Shown one piece after another: positions 36,385 to 49,200 of a stretch of 64,000 bases of DNA. Made by a program: the position numbers and the translations under genes. This stretch comes from Biomphalaria glabrata (taxonomy: Eukaryota; Mollusca; Gastropoda; Planorbidae), in NCBI RefSeq assembly GCF_947242115.1, contig NC_074711.1:6315934-6379933 (forward strand), given 5' to 3'. The number at the start of each line of letters is the position of its first letter. Position 1 is the first letter of the stretch. Below the pieces are notes generated by a model, which worked only from the letters and a program-made list of their open reading frames with translations, ran no database searches and was not told the origin of the DNA.

Positions 36385-38100
36385 TATATAGCTCCTCCTT
36401 CGTGGTCGAAGATGAGCACATTTCTCATTTCCTATGGACTGTAAAGCCCAATCCTCGCTTTCAAAAAGCCGGCCGCATAGGTCAGTGGCAGTTCAAATGT
36501 GAAAACGTATTTATAACTTAATTGTCTTTAACAATTTCATTTTAAATAAATTTGACAATGGGGAACGTCTCTTTTCCATTGTCGAACGAGTTCTGTTTTT
36601 GGTAAAAGTTGAATTAGCCACCACTTTGTCAATAGTTTAAAGGTACTCTTACTCTAATGTATCTTTGGCCTTCTAGTAGGCCTATACATTCCCCGCAAAA
36701 AAAAAAAAACACAACAACAAAACAAGATATTAAAATAAAAGACATCTGGTAATATATAGATGTTAAGCTGCGCCTCAAAGTTTATAATTTTAGAACGAAA
36801 AAATAATTTCCATTGTACTAAACATTTTGACAAGAAGCATTTTCTGAAAAATAATGTTGACCATATAAATGAGGTGATTGTTATACACATTTATTGAATA
36901 GCTTTCCTGTACTTCAAGACTTCAGACATTGAAGCTTGACTTTTTTTTTGTATTCCTGCGCTCGACATATCATAAATTCAAGCTAATCCGGGCAACGCCC
37001 TTTCTAGACATTTTAAGTAGATCTCATCAGCTTTGTTCTCCCTTAAAATCTTATAACTAATGAATCTGATCAGTGTGCACTATGTCTGGTGTGCTGTCAA
37101 ACAAAATACAAAGGTGCTTAGAGTAATTCTGACTCTTTAACGTGGTTTTTTAAAGCATTAAAAAACATTTTAGATACACTTTCAGTTATGGGTTTTATCT
37201 ACACAACATTTCCATCATCTAATGAAAATTTTCAATAAGCCTTGCTGTTAATATGGCCAGGGAATGTCAAATATTCTGATTTTATAAAAAAAACAACAAC
37301 AATAATCTGTGTAATTTATCCTTCCATTGTTTTTCTTCGTTACATCGATCATAGCAACGACATCCATTTTTAGACGGATCCCCCTGTTTTCCAATCCTAA
37401 TGACTAATCTTGATACGCCTATTCCAATTTCAGACTATTTCAAACACTTATATAATTAAGTTACTCATTTGTATTCTATTTACATAGAATTAGTTGAAAA
37501 AGTAAACAGAAAACATACAATTCCGTGACTAAATCATTCCCAATAGGACGCATCAGAAGCCTATTTGTTAACATCTGGCGTACTTTTCCTTTTGCTCTGG
37601 ATAAATTTCTGAGAAATTCATGTGGAATCGCCACATGACAAGATTGAACTATCACCTAAAATATTGAGGAATATATAATTCAACTGATTCATTGGAACGT
37701 TTCCTTCATCTTGGCTAGAGTTTCTATTACATTCAACATCTGAAATTGCATTTACATTAATTACATGTGAGATTTCAATAACATTTTATGCCCGAAGAAT
37801 GTCATCATTTGTTAAACAGTGACTATTGGTTGGCATCTTGATATTACTTTGGTTGGTATATTATAATGATATTACAATTCTAGCTACTATTTCAATAGAT
37901 TTGATAAAAACATTGTTACAAATTAAAGCAGTGTTTATATACATGCAGCTAATATACAGCTGAAAATAAGGTTTCACGTTTGCTTTTAATATAAAGTTTG
38001 ATGTAACGTTTTGGACTATTTGTAGAATTTCTTAAAAAAATTAAAATATGCTTAGATGAAATATTTCGCCCCAGACGCTTTTTTTTTAATTTAAATTGTT
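36385..38100. other. AT-rich intergenic DNA, nothing identified
   Basis: No coding frame over 80 codons, no repeat recognised, and no anchor exon for the 22.3-kb P450 found on minus. Confidence 0.5.
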
Positions 38101-38104
38101 TGTT

Positions 38105-38189
38105 ATTCAGAAAGTGATTTTTTTTTCACTTGGGTTTCACCCTAATGGGTGTCACCCGGTGCGGACCTCACCCCCTAGTGACGCCACTG
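38105..38189 (-). mobile_element. hAT MITE end fragment
   Basis: Read on minus: cagtggcgtcactagggggt, then gtccgcaccgggtgacaccc, the start of a widespread MITE type. The far end is not found. Confidence 0.55.
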
Positions 38190-38779
38190 GTTATACTAGT
38201 TACAAAAATTGAGCTGCATAGAAAAAATATATAATGATCATAACAATATAAATCAGTCAAAAGAATAAAAGTTAACTCAAGGTGTAAAATAAAAAAATAT
38301 TTAGATAAAATTTGTCCAGAGAAAATGTAAATAAATATGTACATCTGGAAATAATGATGCTAATTAAAGTGCAAACGAAACATTATTTAATTTCAACTGG
38401 TTTTGTGATTAATAATTGTGTCATGTGATCAGCATAAGGCATTGGAAGATGCTAATTCCCGAGAATGTCATTTGATAGCCCTATATCTTCAGCGAGTGAA
38501 GTACAAAAATAGCTTATCAAGTATTCGTACACATCATGTCAGATGATATGCTGATTGAAGCAAAAAAAGTTAAGAACATAACTTTTTGAAAATGTTCTGG
38601 AGAGAGCTAGAAAGAACAATATACAGTTCAACAACAAGATAAAATATAAGCTCTCTGTTGTTAATTACCAATTACCTCGGGAGACAAATTTGAGAAGATA
38701 GTATTGGTCCAGATCCAGCTAAAATCAAAGCCATAACAGAGATACTAGAGCCAACAAGAAATTCAGAAACTGTTAGGGA

Positions 38780-39700
38780 AGCTAAACTTTCTGTCAAGTT
38801 TCATTCCGAACATATTCTAGTCCGTTAGGAGAATGGTCAAAGAAAGATGTCTGCCCCTATTGTGGTAGTGGAATGCTTTCCAAATAATGAAGTTTTGCAA
38901 TTGTTTACCCTGAAAAACCAGTTACTATTTAGTGTGGACGCTTCTTCTAAAGGATTGGGAGCATGTTTAACGCAAGAAGCCAAACCAGCTGTTTATACGT
39001 CCAGATCACTGACACAAACTTGAGTGCAGGTGTGCACAGGCAGAGATGCTCATGTTAACTATAGTGTTTGCAGCTTACATTTTCACCACTATATATATTC
39101 GGACGCACTGAAAGTTATTTTTGCTAGACAAGAGCCTACAAGAAGAAACAGTCAACGACAACATGCCATTCAACAGTTACAAGTCCAGAAAATTGGCTAC
39201 TGAATGGGGTTTTACAATAACCACATCAAGCCTCAGATACATCCAATCAAATAGTCTGGTAAGTGGGGTGCATGTTGATATCGTCAAGCTAAAAACATAA
39301 GAAAATTGGAAAAATCGCGCGCCAGATCTTGCTCTCATTGACACAGAAATACTCCCATAAGCGGACTACCGTATTCACCATCACAAATGCTGATGAAGAG
39401 AAGACTCTTGGAAATTATTCCAACTGGTCCTAAACTGTATAAACCATGAGTGCCTGATAATGCCCAGGTAAGGAAAATTATGATGCTCATAAAGAATATT
39501 CTGTCGGAGAGAAAAAGAGAGTTCATATAGGATAAACATGGCAGAAGGCAGTAGTGAACAAACATCCGTCACCCAGATCGTACATCATACAACGGTATAA
39601 AATCCTTGGGACAAAATCAACGATTTTTAAATATGAGTTTCAACGAAGACATTTCTACCGAAACAAACAGTTGCATACATATATTAAAACTTAGTAGGGA
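38780..39700 (+). mobile_element. Gypsy-type pol fossil, heavily decayed
   Basis: FSVDASSKGLGACLTQE and AVYTSRSLTQT near 38930-39020 match the RNase H region of Ty3/Gypsy pol, and protein-like stretches continue downstream. It carries many breaks and no LTRs were recognised, so it is an old copy unrelated to the 27.5-kb element at this level of decay. Confidence 0.65.
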
Positions 39701-39739
39701 CGGATGTGATACACATTTTCAGGGACACACATATAGTGA

Positions 39740-40010
39740 CAGAAATGAAAAAGAACAGACTACGTTGGGCAGGCCACTTTGAAAGAATGTCAGAACATAG
39801 GAGCAAATATTGTCTACCTGCACAAACCAAAAGGCAGGCAGCGTAAAGTCAGACCATGAATAAGATGGATTTATGATATAGAGGCAGATCTACAATAGCT
39901 TCAGGTTTGGGCATGAAGACAAAAGGCTCAGGAGAGATCTGAATGGAGGGATGTGCTCAGGCAGGCCATAACCCTCCATGGGCCGTAGTGCCACTGGGAT
40001 GGATAGATGT
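39740..40010 (+). mobile_element. LINE ORF2 C-terminal remnant
   Basis: KKNRLRWAGHFERMSEHR, then WRDVLRQA and TLHGP, the usual LINE post-RT segment. Several stops and frame changes. Confidence 0.7.
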
Positions 40011-40072
40011 TCCCATACTTCAGGAAGTCCTAAGCATGCACAATAAATACTAAATCGCTAATTAGGTTAGTT

Positions 40073-40259
40073 CAGCGGTTCTCAACCTTTTATGCTCGGC
40101 GACCCCTTTTTACAATCCCTCACTCTGCAGCGACCCCCACCAACACAGCAATAGAAGAATAGACAATAACAATCCATATTTTCGATGGTCTTAGGCGACC
40201 CCTGGCAAATCGTCGATCGACCCCCAAAGTGGTCGCGACCCACAGATTGAGAACCCCTG
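40073..40259. mobile_element. hAT MITE, complete
   Basis: cagcggttctcaacc at the left and ttgagaacccctg at the right. Flanking octamers ggttagtt and tgttagtt match at 7 of 8 bases. Same family as 7947-8145, inverted relative to it. Confidence 0.88.
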
Positions 40260-40563
40260 TGTTAGTTCATGACAAGATCAAACAATGAACTAGGTCTCCT
40301 GAGGAATTTCTATCCCTTGTTATAACATATGCAAACTGGGTAGTGTACAGTTTAACAGAATTCAGGATGAAAAGGTCTAAAAGTGAAAGTGAAGGATAGA
40401 TTAAGATCTGAACAACCACATACAAAATTTAAAAAGAAAATTCCCATGGTATCTGTTTTTTTTTACAATAATGAGATTCTCTTCAAATAACCAAAAAAAA
40501 AAAATAATTGTAGGCTCAGTTAGGCCTTCTGTTTTTGAGATACATTTACTTCATAAATAAAGT

Positions 40564-42031
40564 CTATAAGTCTTTTTTATCTCTATGGCTTTGCCGTGGA
40601 GCTGAGTATATTAAAATGGGCACAGAAGGTTGCAAAATAGAACTGAAGTCATTTATGTGCAAAATCTCTGGGGTTGCTTTTGTAATGGTGATTCTTTTCA
40701 AAATGTGAACTACTGCCAGCTTCATTTTTAGCATTCCCAATTTCATGCCAATACAAAGTCTAGGTCCCAATCCAAAGGGGAAAAAAGTATATGGATTATG
40801 AGCTTCATAGGAAGGAGTCCCTTCTATAAAGCGATCAGGGTTGAACTCATTAGGGTCCTTCCAAAATTCTGGATCACGTTGCAAGTTGTATAGCGGTATA
40901 GCTATGGATGTTTTAGCTGGTAAATCTAAATCCAGAAGCTTAGTTGGTTTGCTGCATTCTCTAGTTATAACAGATAATGGTGGATACATTCTTAAAGTTT
41001 CGTTGATAGCTGCCTCTGTGTAATTTAAGTTTTGACACAAGTCATAGGTTGGTTCTTGATCACCAATGACATCATCAATTTCTGCAATGATTTTCTCCAT
41101 GACTTCTTTGTGAGTTGCTAATTCATACAGTAAAAACTGTAAGGTGCTTGATGCAGTCTCATAGCCAGCAATAAAAAGCATTATGCCCTGTGCCACAAGC
41201 TCCTCTGACGTCAATTTGCCAGACCCTCCCTGAAGAACTACATCACTTTCTGCTTCCATTAAATTTTGAAGAATGTCATTTCTTTTTTCTTTATCCTCTT
41301 TCCTTTGGTTAATCATATGTTTGATGTTTCGGTCGAAAAATTTCATATCATCACTTTTGAAGAAAGTAATCTCAAACCATCGAACAATGTGAGACATTAC
41401 CTCAGGACAAGACAGAACCAGAATAGCTTGCAGTTGCACCCACCATTTAAAAACAAACAGACTTCGTCCATGTCTGGTAAAAGGTTCATTTAAATTCTTG
41501 ACAGAGTCGACATCAATACTAAAGCCTGTTCCAGTCACTACATCTAATGTGAAGGCACCGCAGTACAGCTTGGCTTCCCAGGGTGTTCCTTCCTCAGCCA
41601 ACTTCAAGACATGCTCACCCAGCCTTGCAGCGCTTCTGTTCACAATAGCAGCCATTGACTTGATCTTGCTGATGCTAAATGATGGAGTCATGATGCCTCG
41701 TATACGTTTCCAAACATCACCATTAGCAAAGAAAAGACCAGTAAGTGCTTCTTTGTTCAAAAGAATATTATCATCATATGCCATGCGATCCCTAAAGTTA
41801 TTAAAATCCTTCACTAAGATATGTTTTATCCATTCTGGATCTGTTATTACCAGTGCAGGTTTTCTAAAATAGTAGACTCCATATCTGCGACCATACTGAG
41901 ATTGCCATTTAGAATAAGCAAGTCTGGCTCCCTCTGGCCTATGTATCTCATGGATGTTACCAAATATCAGCCTAGGCTCAGGACCATTAACACCTAATTG
42001 CTTCCACAATTTGAATGGACGCTTGGCATAC
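40564..42031 (-). CDS. Cytochrome P450, clan 3 (CYP3A-like), main exon
   Basis: Encodes about 488 residues from YAKRPFKLWKQLG to a TAG at 40564-40566. It shows VNGPEP hinge, C-helix WKRIRGIMTPSFS, I-helix AGYETASS, K-helix ETLRMYPP, FNPDRF and haem loop PFGLGPRLCIG, all intact. Family role: ER-bound monooxygenase fed by P450 reductase. The exon begins at 42031 after the acceptor ttgcag in phase 2. The first in-domain ATG at 42009 is not a plausible start because it would remove the membrane anchor and hinge. I found no matching anchor exon between 42032 and 46288. Blocks near 41057-41366 and 41480-41690 are almost identical to the 22.3-kb paralogue, whereas 41367-41460 (F-G region, substrate recognition) is very different. 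A distinct substrate range is therefore inferred. Confidence 0.93.
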
Positions 42032-42049
42032 CTGCAACAAAAATATTTT

Positions 42050-42596
42050 AATATGTAACAAAATCAAAAAGTTATTTCTCAAATGGGAAAAAATAAGTTT
42101 GAGATTATATAAAATTTGTTTCAAATCATGTAAAGTTAAAGCATGTTACATCAAAGACTTTCTGCTTGAATATTAAACTAAATTGAATTTCGTTTGTATA
42201 TATATGTAGAGCTTTTAACTAATAAATTGGATATTCATTCCGTTAAATGCAACACAGTCCATTCAATTTTTTTTCGAATAGTTGTTCACAAAGAAATTCA
42301 AAGGTAATTGTGCATGAACTGAATCAAAAACCTATATATAACTTTCTCAAGTTTTATGAATGAAAAATTTGCTAATTAACATATAATATGCTATGAAATA
42401 ACAAATACCACTAGGATAATATGTACACATTCGGTTAAAAAAAAAAAGTTGAGCAGAAGAATAAAACTCTGATCTCTACATCTGTATTGTCAACTGGGAG
42501 AGTAGAAAAAGGCTCCTAATTAAATCATCTTCAGGGTTGGAGTTTCTTCATCCCTTTTTTGGTGGAGGTGACAGTTTTCATAACAATAATTACATC
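42050..42596. other. AT-rich DNA upstream of the 40.6-kb P450 exon
   Basis: Expected intron or 5' flank; no anchor exon or promoter element recognised. Confidence 0.45.
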
Positions 42597-42815
42597 TTCT
42601 TATCTTATAGATAACCGGCTACAGACTTTTAATTAAAAAAAGAAGATTATAATGTGTCAATCTAATCATGCATGTTAATCAGTGACTTTAACTCTGCTAA
42701 ATAGTTGGTTTCCCGGCTGATTCGGGCAACCAATTCCATTCTCTAATGTCTAATGGCACCAGGGAAGAAGGAACACTTGTATGAATTTGTCCTAACATAT
42801 AAATTTAAAAACAGA
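42597..42815 (-). mobile_element. LINE 3' end fragment
   Basis: cttcttatcttatagat tail, tgcatgttaatcagtgact, ggctgattcgggcaacca and agggaagaaggaacact match the minus form of the LINE at 6251 with decay. Confidence 0.75.
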
Positions 42816-42829
42816 ACAGAGCTAGCTAG

Positions 42830-44921
42830 AGGCATCCTATATATAGGTGCCTTACGAAGGTAGCGAGTCCAAGTGAGTGGGGTAACTGTCCCTGACCCGT
42901 GCCTAAGGGAGGGCCCTTGATAAAACTATATATATATAATATGATGATCGTACAAATATTGAAATATTCATGGCCTGATTATCATACTGACATACATAAC
43001 ACTCGCTTAGAGCCCCGCGCACTGCTAAGCTAAGGCACCGTCTAAATTCTGAATAAAGACAAATACACACAAAAAAAGAGTATAGAATGGTATAGATATA
43101 TTTATATATTTAATATATATAGATCTATATATTATTACGACAATATTAGACTTTATTAGTATAGATTAGTTATAGTAGTAAAATTATTAGTTACGACTCG
43201 GACTAGTATACTATTATTTACAATATAATATTAACTAGTTACTAGTCATAGATTTAGATCTAATCATCTATAATTAATAAACACTAGATCTAGTCTATTA
43301 GTCTAGTATAATTATAATAATTTTATTTTAATATTAGATTTAAATATAACATTTCGCATATGTGAGATATAGTGATATAGTAATAGACAATATGAATATT
43401 GAATATATAGTTAGAGTCTAGATCTAGCTCTACATGCATGCTATCTATATTAATAGTACCGGTATAATAAATCAAGTATCGAATCTAGATTTACGTACTT
43501 ATAAACTAAAACCAAAAATAGAAATACAAGGCATCCTAGAAATAGTTGCAGATCAAGATCCATGATAAGCTTTGTTTATGTCGTCGTTTAGATCTAGATT
43601 TAGCCCTATTCTTACTTTTGACGTTATATAAACATTATTTAGCTACATTTATAGGCAAGTGCCGATTTTCCATCTCAATGCCAAACATGCTAATTTTTAG
43701 CTAGAACTTGTATGTCGAAAGTTCGAGGCCTGCCTTTCCTTGCTACACGGTCTACAGCCTACTTTTTTTTTGTGGGCGATTATCTAATTCCTGGCTTTTA
43801 CCTAGATCTACCCGATTCGTCATGGCAAATTTTTAAATACGTTTTTCCCATTAAAGAGTATCAAATATGCATTTGATTTTTTAAATAAAAAAGGTAACTG
43901 AAATTGAAACTATATAACTACAATGAAGAAAAAGTCACATTAAAATTCCTAAACCACCATCAGTTCATTAAGAAATTGATTAAAAAAAAACTTTTTTACT
44001 TGTTGATTATTGCATGTGTATAAAATTTATATTGCCCGATAGCTCACTAGGTTTATTGCTAATTATTTATTTTTATTGTCATCTGTAATATACTTGCAAT
44101 GGAAAAAAAAAAGAAAAAAAATTAATTTATGTTTGTAAATAACTTTTTATATTCATTTGTAATATACATTTGTAAATATTTTTTCAATATTTTTAGATAA
44201 CAGAACAATAGGTGAACATTTAAAAGTTCCCAAAAGGAAAACAAAAATAATAATATCATACTTATAGTATTATACAAATAAAACAGTAAAAACATAATGG
44301 AGATAAGCATTAGTGAATGTGAAAGAAATCAAACATATAGAACTTTTAAAATAATATAACAAGTTGCTTTTTAATTTTTTTTTTTTACATTAAACCAATC
44401 AATCTGTATATAAAGGTGTAACTAAGCCTACTACATGTAGCCTATACAAATGACAAATTAATCATTGCTGTACATCAATATCATTATTTATTCTTATCAA
44501 TACCCTGGTACCTTCAATCTACATGTATAAGTAATCTACATGTAAAAGTAGCTTACTGTATCTTGAATCTTAGAAGAAAAAATAATTCTGCTAAAAAAAA
44601 GTTCATTTTGACTGACAAAAATACAAATCTATTTTATTTTATGTTTGTATACATAGACAAACCAAGTATTTTATAATGCCTTAATTTAATCCTTATTATA
44701 ATTTTTTAAAACCTCCTGGCTGAACTTTTCCCAAACACTACCCATCCCAAAAAAAAAAAATTAAAAATCTCATAATAAAAACATTATATTAGGAAGCTTT
44801 ATCATCCATTTATAAAACAAACATTGAAACACCATGAATATTATTTGTTTACATTAATTTATACACTTATCTAATTCAATATGAATAGGTGTATCTTTAA
44901 AATAAAAAACAAAAAAAAACT

Positions 44922-44930
<9 letters not shown>
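42830..44930. other. Very AT-rich DNA, nothing identified
   Basis: Dense tatatagatctag words. A 62-codon minus frame (44122-44310) is hydrophobic but its possible donor is in the wrong phase for the P450 exon. (TA)n at about 44927-44952. Confidence 0.45.
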
Positions 44931-44957
<27 letters not shown>

Positions 44958-44971
44958 ATATATAAGCCTAC

Positions 44972-45181
44972 TGTTACGGTCGTAGCGCAGCAAGGTGTGC
45001 ATGAATAATGGTGCGAATTTGTGTAATGAATGGAAGTGATGTTGAAAAGGGGAAGCGGGGAGAAATTGACAGGAAGAGAAATGAAATGTTCGTATTTACA
45101 TAACTTGTTGTAATATTAAAGTATTTATAGAGTAATAATCTGAGAGTGTATTATTATTTCAAAGAGTCTTGTGTCGTAACA
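44972..45181 (+). mobile_element. Solo LTR
   Basis: 210 bp from tgttacggtcgtag to tgtcgtaaca, with inverted tgttacg/cgtaaca ends, flanked by cctac on both sides (44967-44971 and 45182-45186). No internal retroelement DNA is present, so it is the product of LTR-LTR recombination. The exact 5-bp duplication fits Gypsy or BEL-type elements. Confidence 0.88.
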
Positions 45182-45186
45182 CCTAC

Positions 45187-46288
45187 TGAAGATGAATGAC
45201 ATTGTGTATGCTTGCAGACTTATTTTTAATTCTTATTCAAAGACTATTTTTATTATCATGCTAATGAAAAAGTAAGGTGATTTTTAGAAAAGATTTAAAA
45301 ACAAATTTAACAAAAACAATTTACAATCACAAGCATTCTAATAAAATATTTATACCTTTTTCTTTGTGTAAATACATAATAACTATAATACTAAACCTTT
45401 TGCTTATGTCATTATGGCTTCCTGTAAGAACAAGAAAGATATATGCCTGTCTCCATTCTGGCACCAAACTTTGAGCAGCAGAAATGCCTACTCCTGGTGT
45501 CTATAGCTAACTGTTTATCATAGCAAAAAGAGTTGAGGTCAAATAAAGAAAAAAGAACAGAGCAGGCAGAGTCAAAACTGTAGTGTGAGAGACATTTAAG
45601 GAAAGTGTGGTTCATAAGTTTGATTGTTGTAAAATCATCTTGTACTGTACTTTATTTAATCATGATAAAGATCATCAGAATGATGGTATGTGCTTGGAAG
45701 AATTTTTTATTTTTCTGGTGAAAAAAAAAGGCTAGAATCACATTCTGCAAATGATTATTTAGTTCATCTTGCTGAAGACTCTTCTCACAAAAATTGCGGC
45801 AGAAAAGGTTTTAGTTGTCAGCAAACCATCTTCTTATTCCTCCTCCCTGTGTGCACTCAAAACATTGGTCTAAAATAATTCAATAAAACCATTGTTTGTA
45901 TTTTTATAGCCACAAAAAACAACCATGACAATAATTTGATTACCCACACAAGCAGCAGCAAAAAAGTATAATGAGTATAAAAATAATAAAACAAAGGATA
46001 ACATCTAAACTCCATGTAAAAATAACATTGGATGATATGAGTATTCAACATTCACATTTAAAAAGAGAAAAATACATTACAAAAATTATATTTTGCTCAA
46101 TGTTTGAAATTTTAAAAGTAATCCTTGTTACCATAAATTAGACTCATCATAAATCACTACTTATTATTATCACAATGACACTGAACAATATAGTAACATG
46201 TATGTTGTTCTTATGTTCTGAAATATACTTACATATTAATATCAATATAATTATAGACAACTTAAGCATAGAATTTCAAATTTATACT
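45187..46288. other. AT-rich DNA, nothing firm
   Basis: Downstream flank of the 46.3-kb P450 and putative upstream side of the 40.6-kb one. The short minus hydrophobic frame at about 46227-46266 ends at a donor in phase 1, so it does not fit. Confidence 0.45.
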
Positions 46289-49200
46289 TTAATTAATCTT
46301 TTTAGCTTTGCATGTTTTGGGTTTACAGAAAATATGGATTGGTTCCAATGGTTGAAGAATAGTGGTAAAATCACTAATGCTCAAAACTTCTGGAGTGGCT
46401 TTTGTAATTTCTACCTTCTGAAAAATTCTAATCAATGCAAGTTTTACTTCCATTATTCCAAGCAACATGCCTATACAAAGTCTCGGACCTATGCCGAATG
46501 GCATATAAGTAAAGGGATTGTAATGCTCATAAGTTGGGCTTCCTTCAATAAAGCGGTCAGGGTCAAAGTTATTAGGGTTTCTCCAGAACTCTGGATCCCT
46601 TTGTAGATTGTAAACAGGAATCGCTATTGCGGTGTGAGCAGGAAGTTCCAGATCAAACAGTTTTGTTGTTTTTTTGCACTGCCGGGTAAGAACCGACAAT
46701 GGTGGATACATTCTTAAAGTTTCATTAATTGTTGCATCCATATATTTTAAATTGAGACACAACTCATAGGTGGGTTCCTGGTCTCCAATGACAGCATTGA
46801 TTTCTGCAAAAATTTTTTCCATGACATCTTTGTGACTTGCTAATTCATACAGTAAAAATTGCAATGTGCTTGAAGTTGTTTCATAACCAGCTAAGAACAA
46901 CATAATGCCCTGTGCCACGAGCTCATCAGAAGTTAATTTTAACTTGCCAGCATCAGTTATAGATTGACTTTCTGCATCAATTAAGTTTTGTAAAATGTCC
47001 CGTTTTTTTGCTTCATCTGGATTTTGTTTTCGTTCATTAATCATTATTTTAATATTTTTGACATAAAAGTCCATATCCTCTCTCCGAAAAAAGCCAATAT
47101 TAAAGATTTTCGCAATTGGAGCCAATATGGAAGGAAAACATCCTGCTATAAAAGCAAGAACTTTTATAAACCAGGTATATGTGAACAAACTTCGTCCATG
47201 CTTTGTAAAAGGTTCATTTACATTACTCACGGAATCCACATCTATGCTGAAACCTGCGCCAGTAACAACATCTATAGCATAGGCCCCGAGCAATCTTTTG
47301 GCCTCAAATGGCTTGCCATCTTCTGCGAGTCTCAAAATATGATCCCCTAGGCGCATTGCACTTCTGTCTATTGTGCTGTTCATTGCTTTTACCTTTGCAA
47401 TACTAAAAGAAGGGCTCATGATGCTTCGAATCCTTTTCCACACGTCTCCTTCAGCAAAGAAAAGACCAGTGAATATTTCATGGTTTAAAAGAATATTACT
47501 ATCCACTGTCATGCGATCTCTGAAATTGTTGAAATCCTTGACATAAACTTCTTTTATCCAATCAGGGTCTGTCAAAACAAGAGCAGGCTGTCGAAAATAA
47601 TAAACTCCATATTTACGACCAAACTGAGAATTCCATTTAGCATAAGAAGCGATTCCCCCTGAAGAACCATAGATTTCATGAATGTTGCCAAAAAATGTGA
47701 CTGTTTCTGGCCCTTGTATGCCTAATTTCTTCCATAATCTGTAAGGAGAGTTTCCATATCTGTTGAAATAAAACAATCTAGGTCTGAATGTATCAAACAT
47801 AATTAAATATACATTATACAATTCAACTTTCTGATATAATCTTTTCACATGTAAATTATGAGTGAGTCTATAGTGTGAATGTATATTTTGCTTTTTTATT
47901 ATTATAATATATATTTTGTTTGGTGTAATGCACAAATTGTAAGACTAATTTCCTTATGGATAATAAAGATTATCATTATAATTATTATAAGCTCCATGTT
48001 GCAGTGATTTTACTAATGCTGTTTGACTGAAAAATTCTCTTCCAATAAAACTGTCTGTTATTTTTTAAATTATTCTATTTTATTTTACTTTGTTTCAATT
48101 TAAATATTTCAAACAAAAGATGCATTTTCAAATATTTGTCTAAGATAAAATAGCAATTAAGTTTTATGTTCTTAGTGATAGCTAAAAATATTTTGAACTT
48201 TAAATCTGAATCAATGGTTTTTTGTTTTGAATTTGATCCCTTTTTTAATGACAGCCCTACTTATCTTGGAGTCACCTATGACCCGAGACTAACCTGGAAA
48301 AACCAAATAGATAAAACACAGAGTAAAGGCATCCAGAGACTATCCCTCTTGAAAAAATTAGCTGGCACAGATTGGGGAGCTAATCACAACATCCTGAAAA
48401 AGACCTATACCAGTTATGTAAGACCTGTACTAGAATATGGTGCCACAGCATGGGGCTCAGCAGCCCAAACCAACCTAAGAAAAATATACAAGGTTCAAAA
48501 TATTGGTCTAAGGATAATGACAGGAGCAATCAAAACAACACCCATAAGAGCTATGGAAGAAACTGCTGCCCTGATCTCTCTGGATGAAAGAAGAGAAATA
48601 AAAATCCTTTCCCAATTCACTAAATTGGAAACCTTGGAGAGGCACAAACTCAGAACAAAAATCCACAAAACTGGCACAAAAAAACGTCTCAAAAGGACCA
48701 ATTTCATACAGGAATCTCTAAACCTAAAAAAGAAACACCAACTTGAAAAAATTACTCTGGAATCCTCGATACACTATAATGAATCTCCACCCTGGGACGA
48801 AAGCCCTCTTCCTACTATAAGGGACCATATTGAAAACATAAAAAGAAAATCTGATTACAGACCAACAGAGCTCAAGGAAATAGTGAACTGTTTTCTACAT
48901 ACCAATTACCCTAGCAATCAGTGGATCAGAGTTTACACGGATGGCTCATCCCATAAAGCCACCACAAATGGAGGAGCTGGAATACTTATCGAATGGCCAG
49001 ATGGAGGAAAACTAGAAAAATCCTTTGCAACTGGAGAGCTCTCTGACAGTCACAGAGCAGAAAGGAAAGCACTAGCACTAGCTGCTACCATGCTAGCAAA
49101 TCACCCAAGTTCCCCTCACAGTCAGATTGTCTTTCTAACAGACGCAAAAACAACCCTCCAAAGCTTGCAAGACTCTAATTCCCCTTATATTAAAAACCTC

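Noticed and set aside
41266-41872. Plus-strand frames over the P450 exons
   Set aside because: Shadows of the minus-strand coding sequence.
44122-44310. Hydrophobic minus-strand frame as anchor exon
   Set aside because: Its potential donor is also in the wrong phase and no consensus gtaagt is present.
46227-46266. Possible anchor exon for the 40.6-kb P450 (MLKLSIIILILI, then gtaagt)
   Set aside because: The donor is in phase 1, which would shift exon 2 out of frame, and it nearly abuts the neighbouring gene's stop.
47760-47935. Extended N-terminus of the 46.3-kb P450
   Set aside because: It is intron sequence that happens to be open; the acceptor at 47760-47761 and paralogue alignment place the exon start at 47759.
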